Shown: one piece after another, positions 24,101 to 37,256 of the stretch
How positions within the stretch are numbered: position 1 is the first letter of the stretch
Layout: every line of letters starts with the position of its first letter
From: Drosophila pseudoobscura
Taxonomy: Eukaryota; Arthropoda; Insecta; Diptera; Drosophilidae
Reading direction: 5' to 3'
DNA length: 64,000 bases
Assembly (NCBI RefSeq): GCF_009870125.1
Contig: NC_046683.1
Location: 17,865,001 to 17,929,000, forward strand
Notes under the pieces: model-generated
What the model was told of the DNA's origin: nothing
The model's input: only the letters and a program-made list of their open reading frames with translations
Databases searched by the model: none
Program-made: the position numbers and the translations under genes

Positions 24101-27100
24101 TGAGTACCTAACACCATACCTAGTACCCGATACTCGAAGAGAATAGGGGTAAATCGAGTTCGTGTAGAGGGTAGAAGGGTTTCCTACTCAGAATATACAT
24201 GATAGGGAGAGAGAAAGATATTCAACGGACGGAAATAGCTAGAATATTGGTGATTGGGTGGAATGGGGAGCGATCGGAGTGCAGGAATTATCATTAGAAC
24301 ATGAATAGCGTTCGCGATCGCTCTCTCGTGGCACCGAGTTGTACATATATTCGTCAGACTATGAACTGGGGCGACCTTTAACAGGTATTTAGATACTTTA
24401 TCGATATTTGCACTCCGAAATTTACGATACAGTCTCACACGCCCATTCATCATCGCGAATTGTTCACATTCTGTTTAACCACATATCCCTCGGGATTTAC
24501 GATAACTGTAACATATGTATTTAAATACACATATACTCAGTGATCTGTTGGGGCATACGTGTGTCTTGCACGTAGCACTTTCCAAACCAGATCAGCCCAT
24601 AAATCGGCCGGGGATTCACGGCTATTTTTATTATTTTAGCCTTTAAGCCAAGTAGATCAGATCTGTAGTCAAATTAGATCTGTTACAAATTCCAACTAGT
24701 TATGAAAGTAAGAGGGAAATGTATTTACTGTGGGATTGTGTGACCCTGGAGGAGGACGATGAACCTAGAAAGAGCCGCATATATTGGATAATTCCATACT
24801 TGCTGGAGAAAATTCAATGTTTATTATTGCATATTTTCTAGTCCTCCCAAAATATTTCTATATTTCGCTATTGCCCAGCAAAATACTGTCGGCCTTTCCT
24901 GTGTTATTCCGTATTTCATTTCTCTGATCCCTCATTTGGGGCTTTTTTGTGCTTCTTATTCTTTGACGGTTATTTAAGCGAGGGATTTACCTGAATAAAT
25001 AATTGCCTGAAAGTCGCATTTGCGGTTGCCGCCCAGTCGCAGACGTTCGTGATGCGAGCTTTAAATTGTCATGCTCTGGGCAGTTAAGGATACTAAATAT
25101 AACGATTGAACATTAAGACCCACGTACATACGTACATATGTGCATACATATGTACATACGTATGACACGTACAGACCTATGGATGCGTACGAGTGCATAC
25201 TATGAAGATTCAGTATGTCCAAAGTTCAGTTCGAGTCGAAAAAAGAAGGAATAAAAACTGCAGAAATTCCTCAGGAAAGATTGTAGATAATTGGAGAAAT
25301 GTCAGACTAGACCCATGAAAGCTCAAAGATCAGTGAGCGATTCGAGACTACGAAATACCAATCCCAACTCAAGTGTCACTGATTTCTGTTCACCCGATCC
25401 CTTTAATGTAATAGAGACTCGCTCAGTTTATCCACTAGACTCGGTTTACTCTCTTCGAAATGGCAAAAATTCCTTTAAATGTTTATTTTTATAGGAAGGG
25501 ACTACGATATACATATACGTATGTATACCTTTTGTGTATTTTTTCAGTTGGATTAGACTAAACATTTCAGGAATAATTGTTCTCTAAGTGTAGTTCAATT
25601 AAAAACTTTAAAGTCATTCAAAGTCAACGAATCAATGGGACTAAAATTGTACAACAAAATATACCCGTTGTATTTTCGCAGCGTAACTACCCGTCACGAT
25701 CCACACTCAGCGAATTGTATGTTTTATAAGTATAGTTTTAGTTTAGTTTCGTTTCGAAAACACTTCAGTTTGATTGGGAGTGGGATTCTGGTACGGGGGA
25801 AGCACGGCGAAGTACAGTTTTCATTAAGTCGAGTCGGGTTGAGTAATTACCCAAGTGGCGTCTGTATAATCAGTGTCTAGTCGTAGGGTGACAGCTTGAT
25901 CGGACGGATCATAGCTCACGGGGATATGTCGTGGAGACGAGACCTCTCCGTCTTATGTTGGAGGTATGTAGCTGATGGAATTCCTCAGGGGTCTGTCCAA
26001 TCGAGAGCGGACAGTGTGTGGGAGTGTATACATATATGTACATATATTTTCACAATAAATTTTATTTATGTATATTTCTATAGAGTATTTATTTTAGCTG
26101 TAGCTGCTTCTCGGCGTGCTGCTGCCTTAGATATAAATATACATAGATACAAAAAAAAAAAAACGAGGGGGAAGTTGAGCTGAGATCGAGATACACGTCT
26201 AAGAGCCACAGCTCAACGTGCACGGCATAATTTGTCGGCCATTTGTAGGCTTGTCTTAATGGTGAAAATTGAAATCATTTAACATTTCAGGCACTTCAAA
26301 ATCGGATAGATAGATGGGAACTGCGATGCGGTGCGGTGCGATGCGATGCGGTAATGGGGGCTGTGGGTTGCAGTGATGGAGTAGGTGAGGCACTATTCAA
26401 AACGCCAGAATACAGCTTGAGAATATAATTGATGATCGTCAGATTTGTTTTTCCGAGGAAGCTCAGACCGAGCAACTGCTCGGGTCGGCAAAGCAGTCGA
26501 AGAAAGCCGGCGAAACTAAAGCAAACGAGCAATTATCATCTTTAATTGCCACAATTAAATGAGCAAGTAAATAAACAGAAATTGTAGTAGCTGCAGCAGC
26601 AGCTGCTAGAAGCTGCATCTCATCGAATGATTTTCCATTCGCTTTCCAATCGGAATTCTAATTCGACCAAAGGTCAAGATCAATGCCTGTTGGGGGCACC
26701 TAAATGCGAATGAATGCGAATGGGGATTGGATTGGATTGTGGATTGTGGATTGTGGATTGCCCCAGCGAAATTGAAAGAGAGAAGGTCGCACATCGAGAA
26801 AGTGGCTCATGTCGGGGATCCACTTTCATTCAGAACGGTCCAAGGCAAGCCATTCTAATTTTTTGTTCGTCCAGCATGGTTACAACTGATTTATTTATCA
26901 AAAGGCAATTATATTGTATTGATTATCTTCAAACATAATCGTGCGAACAAAATACCGATCCCGCTTACACCTTATAAAGAATGCTACCCGTAAATATGTC
27001 CACATGTATGTATGTACTACATAGAATTTACTATCAAGTTTTAGTTGTGGTTCTTCCGACCCACGTTGGCTACCAATTATGTTCGCAATAACATCCCAAT

Positions 27101-30100
27101 CGAATTTCATTCGATGTCATCCAATACCCTCCCTCCCTTGACGTCAATCGACGTTTTAAGAGAGCAAATCAAAATTATATATTTCCGGACTTAAGTATTA
27201 CTGGACAAAACCTTCTGCAGCTATAAATAAACGAGCTCAGGTCGCAGCGCCTTAAAAATAACTAAGCCAGACGGGCCGACCCAGAAAACGTCACAAAGGG
27301 GCTTGTGGGGCGCTGGCTGATGGAACTGTTAACGTCATGAACAGTACATGACGGGGAGCAAAAATGAGTACCTGTTTGTGGGTCTTGTATTTGGGAGGGC
27401 ACAGAATGAAATTCAAGGAATGAAATGATACGAAACTCCTTCACTATCACTTTTGTAGAGTTTTATCTATACTTGTCGTATCCTCAAAAACACCTAGATT
27501 TATCACGTTCATTGACTTGACTTACTTTGTGCGGAAAGTAAGTGGTTTGAGAGCTTTACAGGTTTTTATTTGGTGCATCCCAAGTTTCATCCTGGAGATC
27601 TTTGAAAGTTCTTTCCTGAAGTCCCTATCTGTGCTATTAAGCCTCCTCCTCAGTATGCCTTCGCCAGAGGGCACACATTGCACGATAAAGAGTGTGTGAG
27701 AGAGAGACAGAAAATGAGTAAGCGCTTTGAAGGCGTTGCGAAGCCAATGCAGTTTCATCGGTTCCTTGTGGCTATAATAATAATCCGATCTGGTCGATCG
27801 CTATGATTCTGAGTTGTTAGTTTTCCCGTATTTTCAAACTTTTGCATGCCACAGATTTTCGTTCTTTGTGGGGGCGGAAACATTTGATATTACAGTGTGA
27901 TATTACATAAGAGTCTGGATACAAAATTTGGCTGCTCTAGTTCTTGACTCTGAGATCTGGGAGTTCACGACGGACGGACAGACATGGCTATATCAGCTCG
28001 GCTATTGATGCTGATCTAAAAAGTATATAATTTATGAGGTCGGAAACGCTTCCTTTTGGGTGTTACACCCATCCACTTTCTTTTTAAGTATGGGGTTTAA
28101 AGAAAGCCAACAATACAAAATGGAGAATCTCATTCTAAACAATTGGCATGATAATATTGCGAACTTGCGGGGATTCCGAACGTATTTCCAGATCCAACTG
28201 AAGCTCTAGCATTTGTACGCAATGTTTTAAGCGAGTCGAAATATAGTCTATATATGTATGTATGTATACTTTTGTATGTATACTTTTATTATAGCCAATA
28301 AAATCGAGAATTTATTCTTTTCAACTTGTTCTCGTGTTCTTTTCCAGAACTTAGCATGGTCCTATAAGAAATCATTTCCTACCGTTTCCTAAATGTTGCA
28401 TTTCATAACTCTGAATGAGAAGGAAAATAGCCTCCAACGGCAGCCACACAGATTTTAAAGCATTAGCAAATGCACGAATTGGTCATAGTAATATATGCAT
28501 ATAGCTTGGAGCGGGTACTCCCCGGTGGCCGGGTTTGATCAAGGCAATTCGAGTTCTGCCTGAGAAGGGTGGTGGAGAGGAGCCCCAACCAAATATAGAC
28601 TGCCCGAGGAGGCGGTCCGTAGACATATGCATGTACATATGTATGTGCAATGTACAGAGTGAACGGGCGTGGACATCAGCAAACGAGGTGGCTGACCGTT
28701 AGTATGCTTGAAATGCAGCTCACGAAAAAAACGGAATGGAATGAGATTGAATGAAATTAAAGGGTTTGAAACGAAACGAGACAAACGATGACAGTCAAAA
28801 TAAGATATCCACTTAGAGAGGGAGGGGACTAAGAGACACGTATAAAATATGGATGGACTTAGAAGGAGAAGGAGCTGGAGATTGAGTTGGACAACAGGCA
28901 AAAATATGTACAATAAATAGAGATCCAATATAAAAATAGCAATAGCAATGACAGGTAACAGCAATAAGGAAATGAACAATGCATAGCACAGTGATCCAAA
29001 TGGCCCATATTTTGGAAGAAAACCAATTTATTTTCTTGTGATATTATTTTCTAGTAGAAATTATTTTAGCCGATAAAAACGGGGCCACAGCTTAGCGTTC
29101 TATTCGTTTTCCAGGAGGCTGGCTAGCCTGTTACGGCCGCTCTTTAAGAATGCATCCCAGACACCACAATTCCGTCGCGATATCCGTCGCAAGTACGGGG
29201 CCTTCCACTGTGAAGGGCACACCTAGGATGCCTTCTGCTCGTCCGCGGGCTTCTACGAATCTGACGCATGTGGTCAGGCCGTTCTCTGCTATTCCACAGT
29301 TGGTGCATAGCGCTTCCTCCTCGTGGCCAAAGTAATGTGGCTACTCCTTGATGCACTCATGTCCGCTAAGAACCTGCGTAAATCCGAACGTAAGTTCCCA
29401 TGCCGCCGGATTGCTGGCATGTTTCAATGTTGGGTATTAGTTAGTGGGTCCAACGGCCAGATACCATACTATCCCATCTCTACTTAGGGGTTTTTTAGAG
29501 ATTTATTCCTCGCCCTGACCCTAGCCGTTCTAACGTCTGCCTGTGTGATGGCGACTTTCCTCTCCTTGTGGCTTTCACTGGCTTCCATCGTTGCGAGCTC
29601 GACGGGTGGTTTGCGGCTATCATGATGGCCCCTGTAGAGACTGTGCGGAAATAACCCGCAGAGCTCCATGTCTGAAGTCTGACTCCATTCTCTTGGTGTA
29701 ACCTTTGACGATCGTATCCTGAGCCCATCCTGAGTATCGGCGCTGCGTATAGGATGGAAGACTTTGCAACGTTGAAAAGAAGTTTCCTGCTCGTTGACTT
29801 TGGGCCTCTATGGTTTAGCATCATTCTAGACACTGTCATAACGATGCAGGTGCTCTCTAAATAAAAGCCGGGTGTCAAGCATGACTCCCATGTACCTAAT
29901 TGCTAGTGTTGACACAATGGAGACTCCTCCTACGGTTATCCTCGCCGTCTCCACATGTTTCCTGCTATCGCTTCAATTTCGTGTTCGGCAAGTTCGAGCC
30001 CAACCAGACTTAGCCAGGCCTCGTTGAAGATAATCGCACAATCTCGGCTCCTGTTGGAAGTCCAGGCGCAGGATTCCATCATCCCCGTGGGTATGTCCAG

Positions 30101-33100
30101 AGTTTCTTCCTTGTAGTGCCCCCTCGAGGGTTGGAACCAGCGATTTTAGGAACCAGCAGGACACGGCCCCTGGCATTCGTTGTGGTGGACATCCATTCCG
30201 TAGCCCAGGCGCTGAAATCTCCTGATATTGGCGACGCACAGTGGGGCCTTCGGTCCAAAAATAACTTCTAAACGAAATCAGATATTTTCATGAAAACTTT
30301 AGTCAGCTCACGAACACGGCGCTACAATTTCTAGAAGCTTTAGAATAACAACATTTTGAATATATTTTTTGATCGATAGATACAGTTTAATGGTCAAGTT
30401 CGCTAACTAAAATAATGTTTTCATCTCCTACGCGTTGGTTAAGTGTTTTCCTGAGGCTCAAAAGCAGATCATCTTTGCTGTCTTGCTTTTGCTCAGTCTT
30501 GCGTCTCCATTCACCGATCTTCGGTAGCTTTCGGCGAAGTCTGCGTATCTGCCTCTCTATAGCCGGGTCTCCTGGCTGTTGAGATCGGCTGCCGTCTTCT
30601 GCAGGTTGCCAATCTGGAATCAGCTGTTTCTCGTACACTGGCGTATGTGCCTCTGACTAGTGAACAGTTTCGAGAGGACCTATTTGGCTTACCGCGTCCG
30701 CCAGGGGCTTCGAACTTTGGACTGCTTAGCGTTTCAGATATTTGGTGCGCTAAAGAAGAGGCTTTCGATTTAGGTGGTGATCTTATCTTTCTACCTCCAT
30801 GCCTCTTGCTTTTTTAAAGTCGGTCGATAGGAGGCGGATCCCACGCTGGCTGCCGCCCTTTCTCGGTCCCTAGGGCTCCTCCGGGAAACCGCCTAGGCGG
30901 AGGTGTGAGCCCCTGGTATATGAGCGTCCCGAGAGTGGGTCTGCCCCTACGTGCTGGCAATAGTAATAGTAATGGTAAGCGACGTTTTTTCGACTTTTTA
31001 ATGCCTGAAATCCTTGAAATAACCCCCATAAAATCATTACAGCACATAAAACATAAATTACAATGGAAGTTCTGTGTCAAATGGATCGTACATCTGGTAA
31101 GCATAAACCAAAGAATAACGAAAGATCAACGATTAACGCATTCATTGTACCTTCTCCCCTTACATAGTTTACATTTAATTTTATAATGTTTATTGTTTAT
31201 TATCTCTCGTCTCTTTTGTTTTGAGATACTTGTTTGTGATTACAGTTGAAGATTTACTTACTTTTAACTTTAAGTGAAGTTCATTTTCTACTCTTAACAT
31301 AAATAACTTGACTTGCATCCCGAACAAATCAGAAGAGTACTCATTGATTTCGTCTCTGAAATATTGTTCTTTATTTAAGTGTTTGCAAAATTTGCAGGAA
31401 AAAATTTAAATGTGGAACAAGGCTTGGGAAAAATAATAGTAGTGAAATTGGGTGTTTTTTTTTTTTTTTGCTGAAACGATTGAACAATGGCTCTACGCAT
31501 TTTTGAAGAACCGCCGCGTTTTACAGTTTTGAAAGTATATTTTGTAGAAAATTCAGATAACCACGGTAATCTATCATACTAACGGCATCCACGACCAAAA
31601 AGAAAAAAGTCTTGGACTCGTCTAACAACAAAATATTCCTCAAGTCAATTTAAGTTTTGCCAGGAAAAGTACCACCCTGGACAACCCTGGTTTTTTAACC
31701 ATTAAATTATAATCTCTCGAATTCTTCGAACGTCTTAAAACCTGGTCTCCAAATTACAAATTTTTTCAAATCCGCAGCAGGAGCAAAATGTTTTTTGCTT
31801 GCCTCTTGTAGGGGATTTCTGATCATTGTAGCTGAACAGCCAACGAAAATATGCAATCTGGATAATATTAAGGTATCAAATGTAAAGTTTTATAGAAACT
31901 TCGACTTTATTTATTAAAAGAGTATCAAATTTGCATTTGAAAGCATAATATTTCCCAGACGGTAAGCTGAAGCTAAAACGTTTAATAGGCCGATTAATAA
32001 CAAAATTCATTATCTTTTCCATAATTGCAAAGTTCATCAAAAATTTGTTGTATGTAAAAACAAAATTTAACCAAACAAACCCTATCCATAAAAAAACCTT
32101 CCTAGTCTATAAATTTTAGAGCCCCTAGTCTATCAGAAATATATGGTTTCGATTCGATTTCGTTCCACAGAGTAATTAAAGTAGCTTAAAACATACATAT
32201 TTCCAATTTAATATTGCCGCAAGTTGTTCGTCTCAATTTTGAAGAAAAAAACTCTATCCTGAGCAATGTTTTGTGGGGTCCCCAAGATCGTTTCGTAAAA
32301 AGAGTCGATTTGATTTCAAATTGAATTCAGAAAGCCGCACACACCTGCGATAAATTCGACAAGTTCCTGAGCAGCAGCCAGAAAACCCATTAGCAAACGT
32401 GCATCAACAACAGTCCATGGACAGCATTGCATTAACAGTTATTAACTGTTAAGTGCAATGCGCACTTATGTATGTGTGTGCACATAACAGCGGGCGCATC
32501 AGCAGACAGCGAGTCGTCTGCCATACATGTGTGGACATGTGTGTGTGTGTGCGTCTTTTCGTTCATAAACAACATAGTAAATAATTCGTCAAGTGTTTAT
32601 TTACTCCGGAATACAACTACGACTACGAGTACGAGTATCGTATCCGATTTCACAGATCGAAGACGCGTGACACAATCAAAGTATAATTGAAATTTCTCAC
32701 AGAACAGCTGTTCGCTGTCAGATTAGGACGGGCCCTAGAAAAAGAGGCGTAAGCAAATCAAAAAGAAATCACTTGAAAGGGATGGATGGTCACGGCCCTG
32801 CACAAATCATCGATATCAATTATGAAAAGCCGGGGGAGAGGCTTTCCCATTTGCATTTGAATACATATTTCATTTAGGCGTTAGTCGGAATATATATGTA
32901 GATATGTACATAAATCATTTTGCATTTAAATATTTTGAATAAATTGTTGAGCATCTGCCTTGCGCGGACGCACATCAAGGAACCATTAGAGTTGGCCCAG
33001 GACTCACAGTATTTTTGTCATAGGCACTGTATTGGGTGCAGGGGCAACATCTGCACATTGCTTCGGTGATCAAAAAACACACAGATGTAGCTCCAAAGCC

Positions 33101-34093
33101 CATACCATACCATTTAAGGGAACGTATGTAACTGGGACTCACCTTTCCGTGGTGGGCTCTGCACATATCAGCGGCTGCTTCAGCTCAATGGCCTGGCCAT
33201 TCTTCTCCTTCAACTCCCCATTCTCCATATAATATTGTACCAGTTCCGGCAGTGTGGCAAACTTTTCACCTGCAAGGTCGGGGAAGGTTAGAAAATTCCT
33301 CTGATAGCACTTGGAGGATACCACTTACCGCCATAGAGATCAAAGAAGTCGCCATTGTTTTGGATTTTGATGTGTGTAACCTCATTGCCACGGCGAACGG
33401 AGAGCGTGAAGGCGCCTGGATTCGAGGAGGAGAGACGTGCAAGAAACGAGCCATCAAAACCTTCTTCCTGTAGCAATTTCTCAGCTTCGATGCCAGATAT
33501 CGTTGGGTGGAACCATCTGCGCGGGCAAACAAAGGATCAGCAGGGTGAAAGAGTCAGTCGTTTGTTTATTTACTGCTGATCGTTCATATCCTGAATAATA
33601 TTGTATCTACATACATACATATGTACATGCTATTCCATCAAACCTCATTCTCATTCCCTTCCCCAATCTCGCTACATGGGCGATTTGATTCGATTCAGTA
33701 CCCCAACCCGTGTCGGACCCACGCCAGCCCCAGCAACAGCTGTAAGAGTAACAGTTCATTGGGATGCCCCTGCTTCTTTCCCATTGCTGATGATGGGGCG
33801 GGAGGCAATTCTCTTGCACTTTGTTGCACTTTTTATCTCAAAAATGTTGTTTCTGCTTCTTTTTGCCTTTTGTATATACTTATACATATGTAAATAGCCC
33901 AGTTGGGAGCGTGTGCCGTGTGTGCGTTCCAGTGTGCGTGTGAACGAATGTGTTGGGCCCTGGGCGGTGGAGACGGCGAGTGTAACGTGTGTACATATGC
34001 CATGCACACTCGCCTGTGTATGCGTGAGGGCGTGCGGGTGTGTGTGTAAGTACATGGTCGTATTTCTTATTGGATTTACCTTCGCGATGACAT
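11040..34093 (-). CDS. csw: Corkscrew, non-receptor tyrosine phosphatase (SHP2/PTPN11 orthologue)
   Basis: This cytoplasmic phosphatase transmits signals from receptor tyrosine kinases such as Torso, Sevenless and EGFR to Ras/MAPK. Exons (5'-3', minus): 34093-34080, 33516-33329, 33269-33143, 14488-14326, 13478-13299, 13238-13121, 13054-12135, 12058-11968, 11897-11708, 11634-11040. They sum to 2586 nt, or 861 residues. Domains: N-SH2 from W6 to about 105; C-SH2 from W111 to about 205; PTP domain about 245-650. The PTP domain has an insert at about 300-434 carrying four CxxC pairs. The active site is [10 protein letters not shown] with Cys577 and Arg583, and the WPDHGVP loop is present. The tail holds Tyr660 in YTNI, the conserved Grb2/Drk site, then Gly/Ser/Asn repeats and RPRP. 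The start MSSRRWFHP matches the known fly protein. Intron 3 is 18.7 kb and holds a LINE remnant. Confidence 0.95.
12059..12134 (-). other. csw: 76-nt csw intron with (CT)n as its polypyrimidine tract
   Basis: This is the intron between the WPD-loop exon and the catalytic-cysteine exon. On the csw strand the 3' part is an uninterrupted CT repeat (about 12072-12092), then GTCCCTTCGGCAG. The microsatellite therefore serves as the pyrimidine tract of the acceptor. Confidence 0.75.
13521..14325. other. csw intron 4 with an 11-bp tandem repeat
   Basis: No gene is seen. 13620-13680 is a GACAGAGACC-like repeat. 13799-13855 is five or so copies of an 11-bp unit (ATATACCGCAT and variants). 14300-14324 is a GTAT/CATA repeat next to the donor. 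Confidence 0.6.
14530..14735. repeat. 8-bp minisatellite (GACTGNNT/C-type) and GTATCA repeat
   Basis: About 14525-14562 is a GGTATC/AGTATC hexamer run. About 14636-14735 is a degenerate array of 8-bp units of the type TGACTGCT, TGACTGAG and TGCCTGAG, about a dozen copies, within csw intron 3. Confidence 0.7.
14736..20572. other. csw intron 3, 3' part: no gene seen
   Basis: This is non-coding with microsatellites: (GA)n at 16208-16241, (ACAT)n at 16830-16870, TCTATC/TCTGTC at 19646-19690, and a TATCGATA DREF-type site at 15798-15805. A short DINE-1/SGM-like fragment lies at about 16327-16361 (minus). Open frames here lack splice sites and coding character. Confidence 0.5.
20573..21317 (-). 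CDS. csw: Alternative first coding exon of csw (isoform without N-SH2)
   Basis: This open exon lies inside csw intron 3 on the same strand. The ATG at 21285 begins [20 protein letters not shown]. The exon runs to a consensus donor (AC|GTAAGT, exon end 20573). A possible acceptor (GTGTAG) places the exon start near 21317. Its 713 coding nt leave two bases, the same phase as the exon before the C-SH2 exon, so joining to 14488 keeps the frame and gives 989 residues: a new N-terminus of about 238 residues, C-SH2, PTP and tail. The new part has poly-Asn (from an ATT microsatellite), basic Lys/Arg clusters, an Ala/Thr/Pro run and Ser-rich sequence, and is probably disordered. D. melanogaster csw also has isoforms with different N-termini, but I cannot confirm the match here. 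Confidence 0.75.
21165..21198. repeat. (ATT)n microsatellite coding for poly-Asn
   Basis: About eleven ATT triplets lie inside the alternative csw exon. They are read on the minus strand as AAT codons. Confidence 0.85.
21318..27654. other. csw intron 3, middle: possible promoter area of the short isoform; no other gene
   Basis: The sequence directly upstream of the alternative exon should hold its 5' UTR exon(s) and promoter, but no single start site can be picked. A 9-bp tandem repeat (GCGTCGCTG) lies at about 22088-22118, TGTGGGTG-type repeats at 22418-22452, and ATTGTGGATTG copies at 26730-26760. The rest is AT-rich and empty of recognisable genes. Confidence 0.45.
27655..28085 (+). mobile_element. 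DINE-1/SGM-like (Helitron-related) repeat
   Basis: The stretch holds GTGTGAGAGAGAGACAGAAA, then TTGTGGCTATAATAATAATC, then a block with GACATGGCTATATCAGCTCG and GAGGTCGGAAACGCTTCCTT. This order of blocks is typical of the DINE-1/INE-1/SGM family in drosophilids. It is non-coding and non-autonomous. Confidence 0.65.
28086..29120. other. csw intron 3: no gene seen
   Basis: AT-rich sequence with ATGT repeats at about 28250-28285. The open frame on the minus strand at 28979-28539 is hydrophobic and low in complexity, and shows no homology I recognise. Confidence 0.45.
29121..31110 (-). pseudogene. Decayed LINE in csw intron, minus strand (reverse transcriptase 3' part)
   Basis: Broken frames read in 5'-3' minus order along one element. 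31104-30814 holds a Pro/Arg-rich piece. 30638-30387 holds [20 protein letters not shown]. 30239-29973 is a scrambled piece. 29878-29484 resembles the thumb/connection region after the RT domain of Jockey/Loa-clade LINEs ([16 protein letters not shown], then YRTVS and ANHPP motifs). About 29340-29144 has a CxxC-type zinc-knuckle-like motif and a stop. Many stops and frameshifts make it inactive. Its orientation matches csw. The clade is inferred. Confidence 0.6.
31111..33142. other. csw intron 3, 5' part: no gene seen
   Basis: AT-rich sequence. It has a poly-T tract at 31450-31470, TGTGTG at 32528-32552, and an AACTGTTAATAACTGTTA-like inverted repeat near 32430-32450. No coding features. Confidence 0.5.
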
Positions 34094-34268
34094 TTTCTTA
34101 TTGAATGCGCACTTAAAAAATAAATTAATGGTACACCAAAGGAAAAAAAATGAAACTTATGTCTATATGATTTGTTTAAACTTATTTTACGGTTGGATTT
34201 GGATACAAAAAAAAAACTATGGATAGGCTAGGCTAGTCGTAGTGATGGAAACTATCGACAGCCTTGCC

Positions 34269-34276
34269 TATCGATA
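34269..34276. promoter_or_regulatory. DRE (TATCGATA) upstream of csw start
   Basis: This is a perfect DREF-binding palindrome 176 bp upstream of the csw initiator codon, flanked by further CTATCG half-sites at 34253 and 34278. DRE elements are typical of broadly used fly promoters, so this probably marks the main csw promoter. Confidence 0.6.
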
Positions 34277-34279
34277 GCT

Positions 34280-35460
34280 ATCGGCCATAGAGCGCAAAAT
34301 TTTTTGCCATTAGCACCATTTGCGCCAAACAGCACTCGGAACGCCAATAACAGCACAAAATGCAATGTACAGAGTTGAAGGTTACTAAAAACGACAGGCA
34401 CTAACCAGCAAAGTAAAAAAATTTACCCTCAATGCGTGTAACAGCGCATTATGAAACTATTGACTATTGAATCGCACAATGATGCCCTCTAAGAAACGGA
34501 TTTTTATTTTGACCATAGGCCAAAGCATGGTACTCAGAACAGCCAAATTTACCATCGAATCAGGGATGATATTCATTTGTAAACGATAAAAATGCATGCC
34601 TGTATTTCAATCGACGGAAACCTTTGCAGCAGGCGTTTTGCTGACGAGTACTACGATCAGCAAATAAATAGCCGATTAATACTGGAAAGGCAACGATACA
34701 TACTGAAAAAGCAAAAAGTGTGTATTCTGGGCACGGTCAGAATGTAGAAATATTCAATCTTTCGTCAACAGAAAGAAAAGCAGGCACAAAAAAAAATGGA
34801 GAGAAGCAAGCGAGAAAGTGCCAGCCGGCTAAATTCAAAAAGACAAATTTAATCTCGTTAACTCAGTCAAATGAAAGTCGATTATATGGATTATAGGACT
34901 TACTAACTCTATACCCGGTAGTCATTTGATTGTTTAATAATTAGATGAAAAGCACGTTTGCATTTCTACTCCGCAAGAATAGATATTATGTATCCAACAG
35001 CGCCCACAAATAGTACATTCCGGCTTGCTGTCATTCAAAATTTGAATTTTTAACTGACTTTATTTGTATACAAACACTTAACAGTGTAACATCGAGCAAA
35101 ATATATGGTATTATCAATGGATGGAAATGGAAAATATAATTCCTAATAAGGCCCATAATTGTTGCTTGGTGCTAAGATTAATGTTGCCAATTTTTCGTTT
35201 TCAAGATCTGAAGTGGCGAGAAGTGGCGTAACGGCGATTTCAGTGAAAATTGGGGCAATATTTACAGTACTAAGCCGTTAGACGAGACAGGGCCATTTTT
35301 CTATGATTTCTTTAAGTAATTGAAGGTGGAAGAGTCTTTGTGGAAGAACTTTTATCATAAATCATCATTCTTTTAGAAGATACTCATAAGGGAAAGACCG
35401 AAAAAATAACGTTTGATGCTTTTAATAGGTCTTAAAATCAAAGTAAATTAAGTTATATTA
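34280..35460. other. Intergenic region between csw and Unc-76: no gene seen
   Basis: AT-rich sequence without credible coding regions. csw transcription presumably starts in the first few hundred bases. Confidence 0.5.
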
Positions 35461-37256
35461 AGCTTTCACCTTACCGAACTGAGTACCAGGTAGAATAGTA
35501 ATTTTTGAAATTTGTTTGCTCGTTTTGATTTTCGCATGCGGAGCAACATTGGCGACCCAAGAAGAAGAGCCATATTCCATGTGCAATTTAGTAAATATCC
35601 ATTCGTTTGCTTTTTGTTTTTTCTTTTATTATTATAAAGCGTGACAACATATGTACGTATGTATTGTTCACATATACATAGGTTTATATAGAATCTTAAA
35701 CATTTATGTAGTTTCTCTGTGTGTTTGTCATTTTTGTATATATCTATATATATAGGCATTTATGCATATTGTTTACTAACAAAGGTACCTAAGATTTGCA
35801 TTAGATGTGATGTATTGAATTATTCCCCTCTCCGAGAACAATGAACGATGCTCAATAGCGACTGGCGTCCTCTACCGAAGACTGTGGACAAGCTCCGGCG
35901 AGCCCCAATGGGGATTCTGTCACCGTTTTATTTTATCTTTGGTTTTTTTTACTCTTCGTGAAATGTAATACATGATATAAATGTTGTTCTTGTTGGACTT
36001 GACGATGCCACCTTTATATAATTGTATTTTTTATTTATTCATATATTTTTTTTTTTTTTGGATTCTTTGTTTTGTGTGAAAGTAGCTTAATAATTAAAGA
36101 AGAAAAAATAGGCCTCGTAATAAAAATAACAGTACTATGAGCCAGACTGACTTTTTAACTACATTTTTGTTTCTTTTGTTTTTATTTGTAGTTTTTATTT
36201 ATTTATTTATTAGTTGTATTTATGCTTGCTTGGTAAAAGTAAATAACACAGCGTTTCCTATGCAAATTAAAATTATATTAATCCCTTTCATATCTTTTGT
36301 TTGGAACAAAACAAAACGCGTTTTATGGCCATGAGCAAAAAAAAAAAAAAAAACAAAAACGCTTAAATAATGTATATAAAAACATAAATTGATGCGAAAA
36401 CAATCTCTTGAGCCTAAATCCCGTCTCAAACGATGCAAATTTGACGCTAAGGTTTATATAATTTCACGACGAACACATGTGGAATCGGCGGCATATGGAA
36501 AGGTCCCTGTCCAGCTAGAGGTCTGCGGCCATACACAACTTACAATCTATACATATAAGTTACATATGGTACAAGCTAGGCTAGGGATTTGCTGCCGGAC
36601 AACGAGAGTCCCGCTTGGATCGATCAATACAACGAGAATCAATATGAACTAAGCAATAAGTTTATAAGTATATACATCCTCTGTGCAATCTCTGCAATCT
36701 CTGCAATCTCTGCGATCTCTGTGATCTGTGCAATCTGTGCAATAGAGATAGTTTGCCACTCCCCTCCTTAGACATAAAGATACATTTGTGTATATTTGTA
36801 AATATATTAAGCTTAGTTGGAATCTGCTCTCTAACAATATGACTCGATTTAGTGTAAATATTACTGGCTGTAGAGGATTCCAAGCGGATTCAATTCGAGA
36901 GAAGTGAGAATAGTCGCCGTGGCGAGGACTGGCCAATTATGTCTAGCACACTTTCCGCAAATATTTAATTCGATATTTACGTCTATATATGTATGGATGT
37001 GTTACATGTGTTACATATTTGTTACATATTTGATCTATATATGGAAATCTCATCGGCTATCTTCTAAGCATTTTCATTGGCTGAGAAAGTGTTTGCAGAA
37101 ACGGATAGCAATTAAAATAATCGTTTAGAATAAAATCTAATCGTTAAATTATAATATTTATATGCACGTATGTATGTATATAGATTTACGGTATAGTTGT
37201 ATAAACACAGACAGAGAGATAAAGCGATAGATTGGGTTCCTTAGCAGTTGCATCGC
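35461..37256 (-). other. Probable Unc-76 3' UTR and downstream DNA
   Basis: This follows the Unc-76 stop codon on the minus strand. It is AT-rich with T tracts. A 9-bp tandem repeat (CTCTGCAAT and variants) lies at about 36680-36745. I cannot fix the poly(A) site. Confidence 0.4.

Noticed and set aside
33607..34055. Several 60-99 residue frames on both strands in the first csw intron
   Set aside because: Lie in intron sequence with CA/TG repeats; no coding bias.
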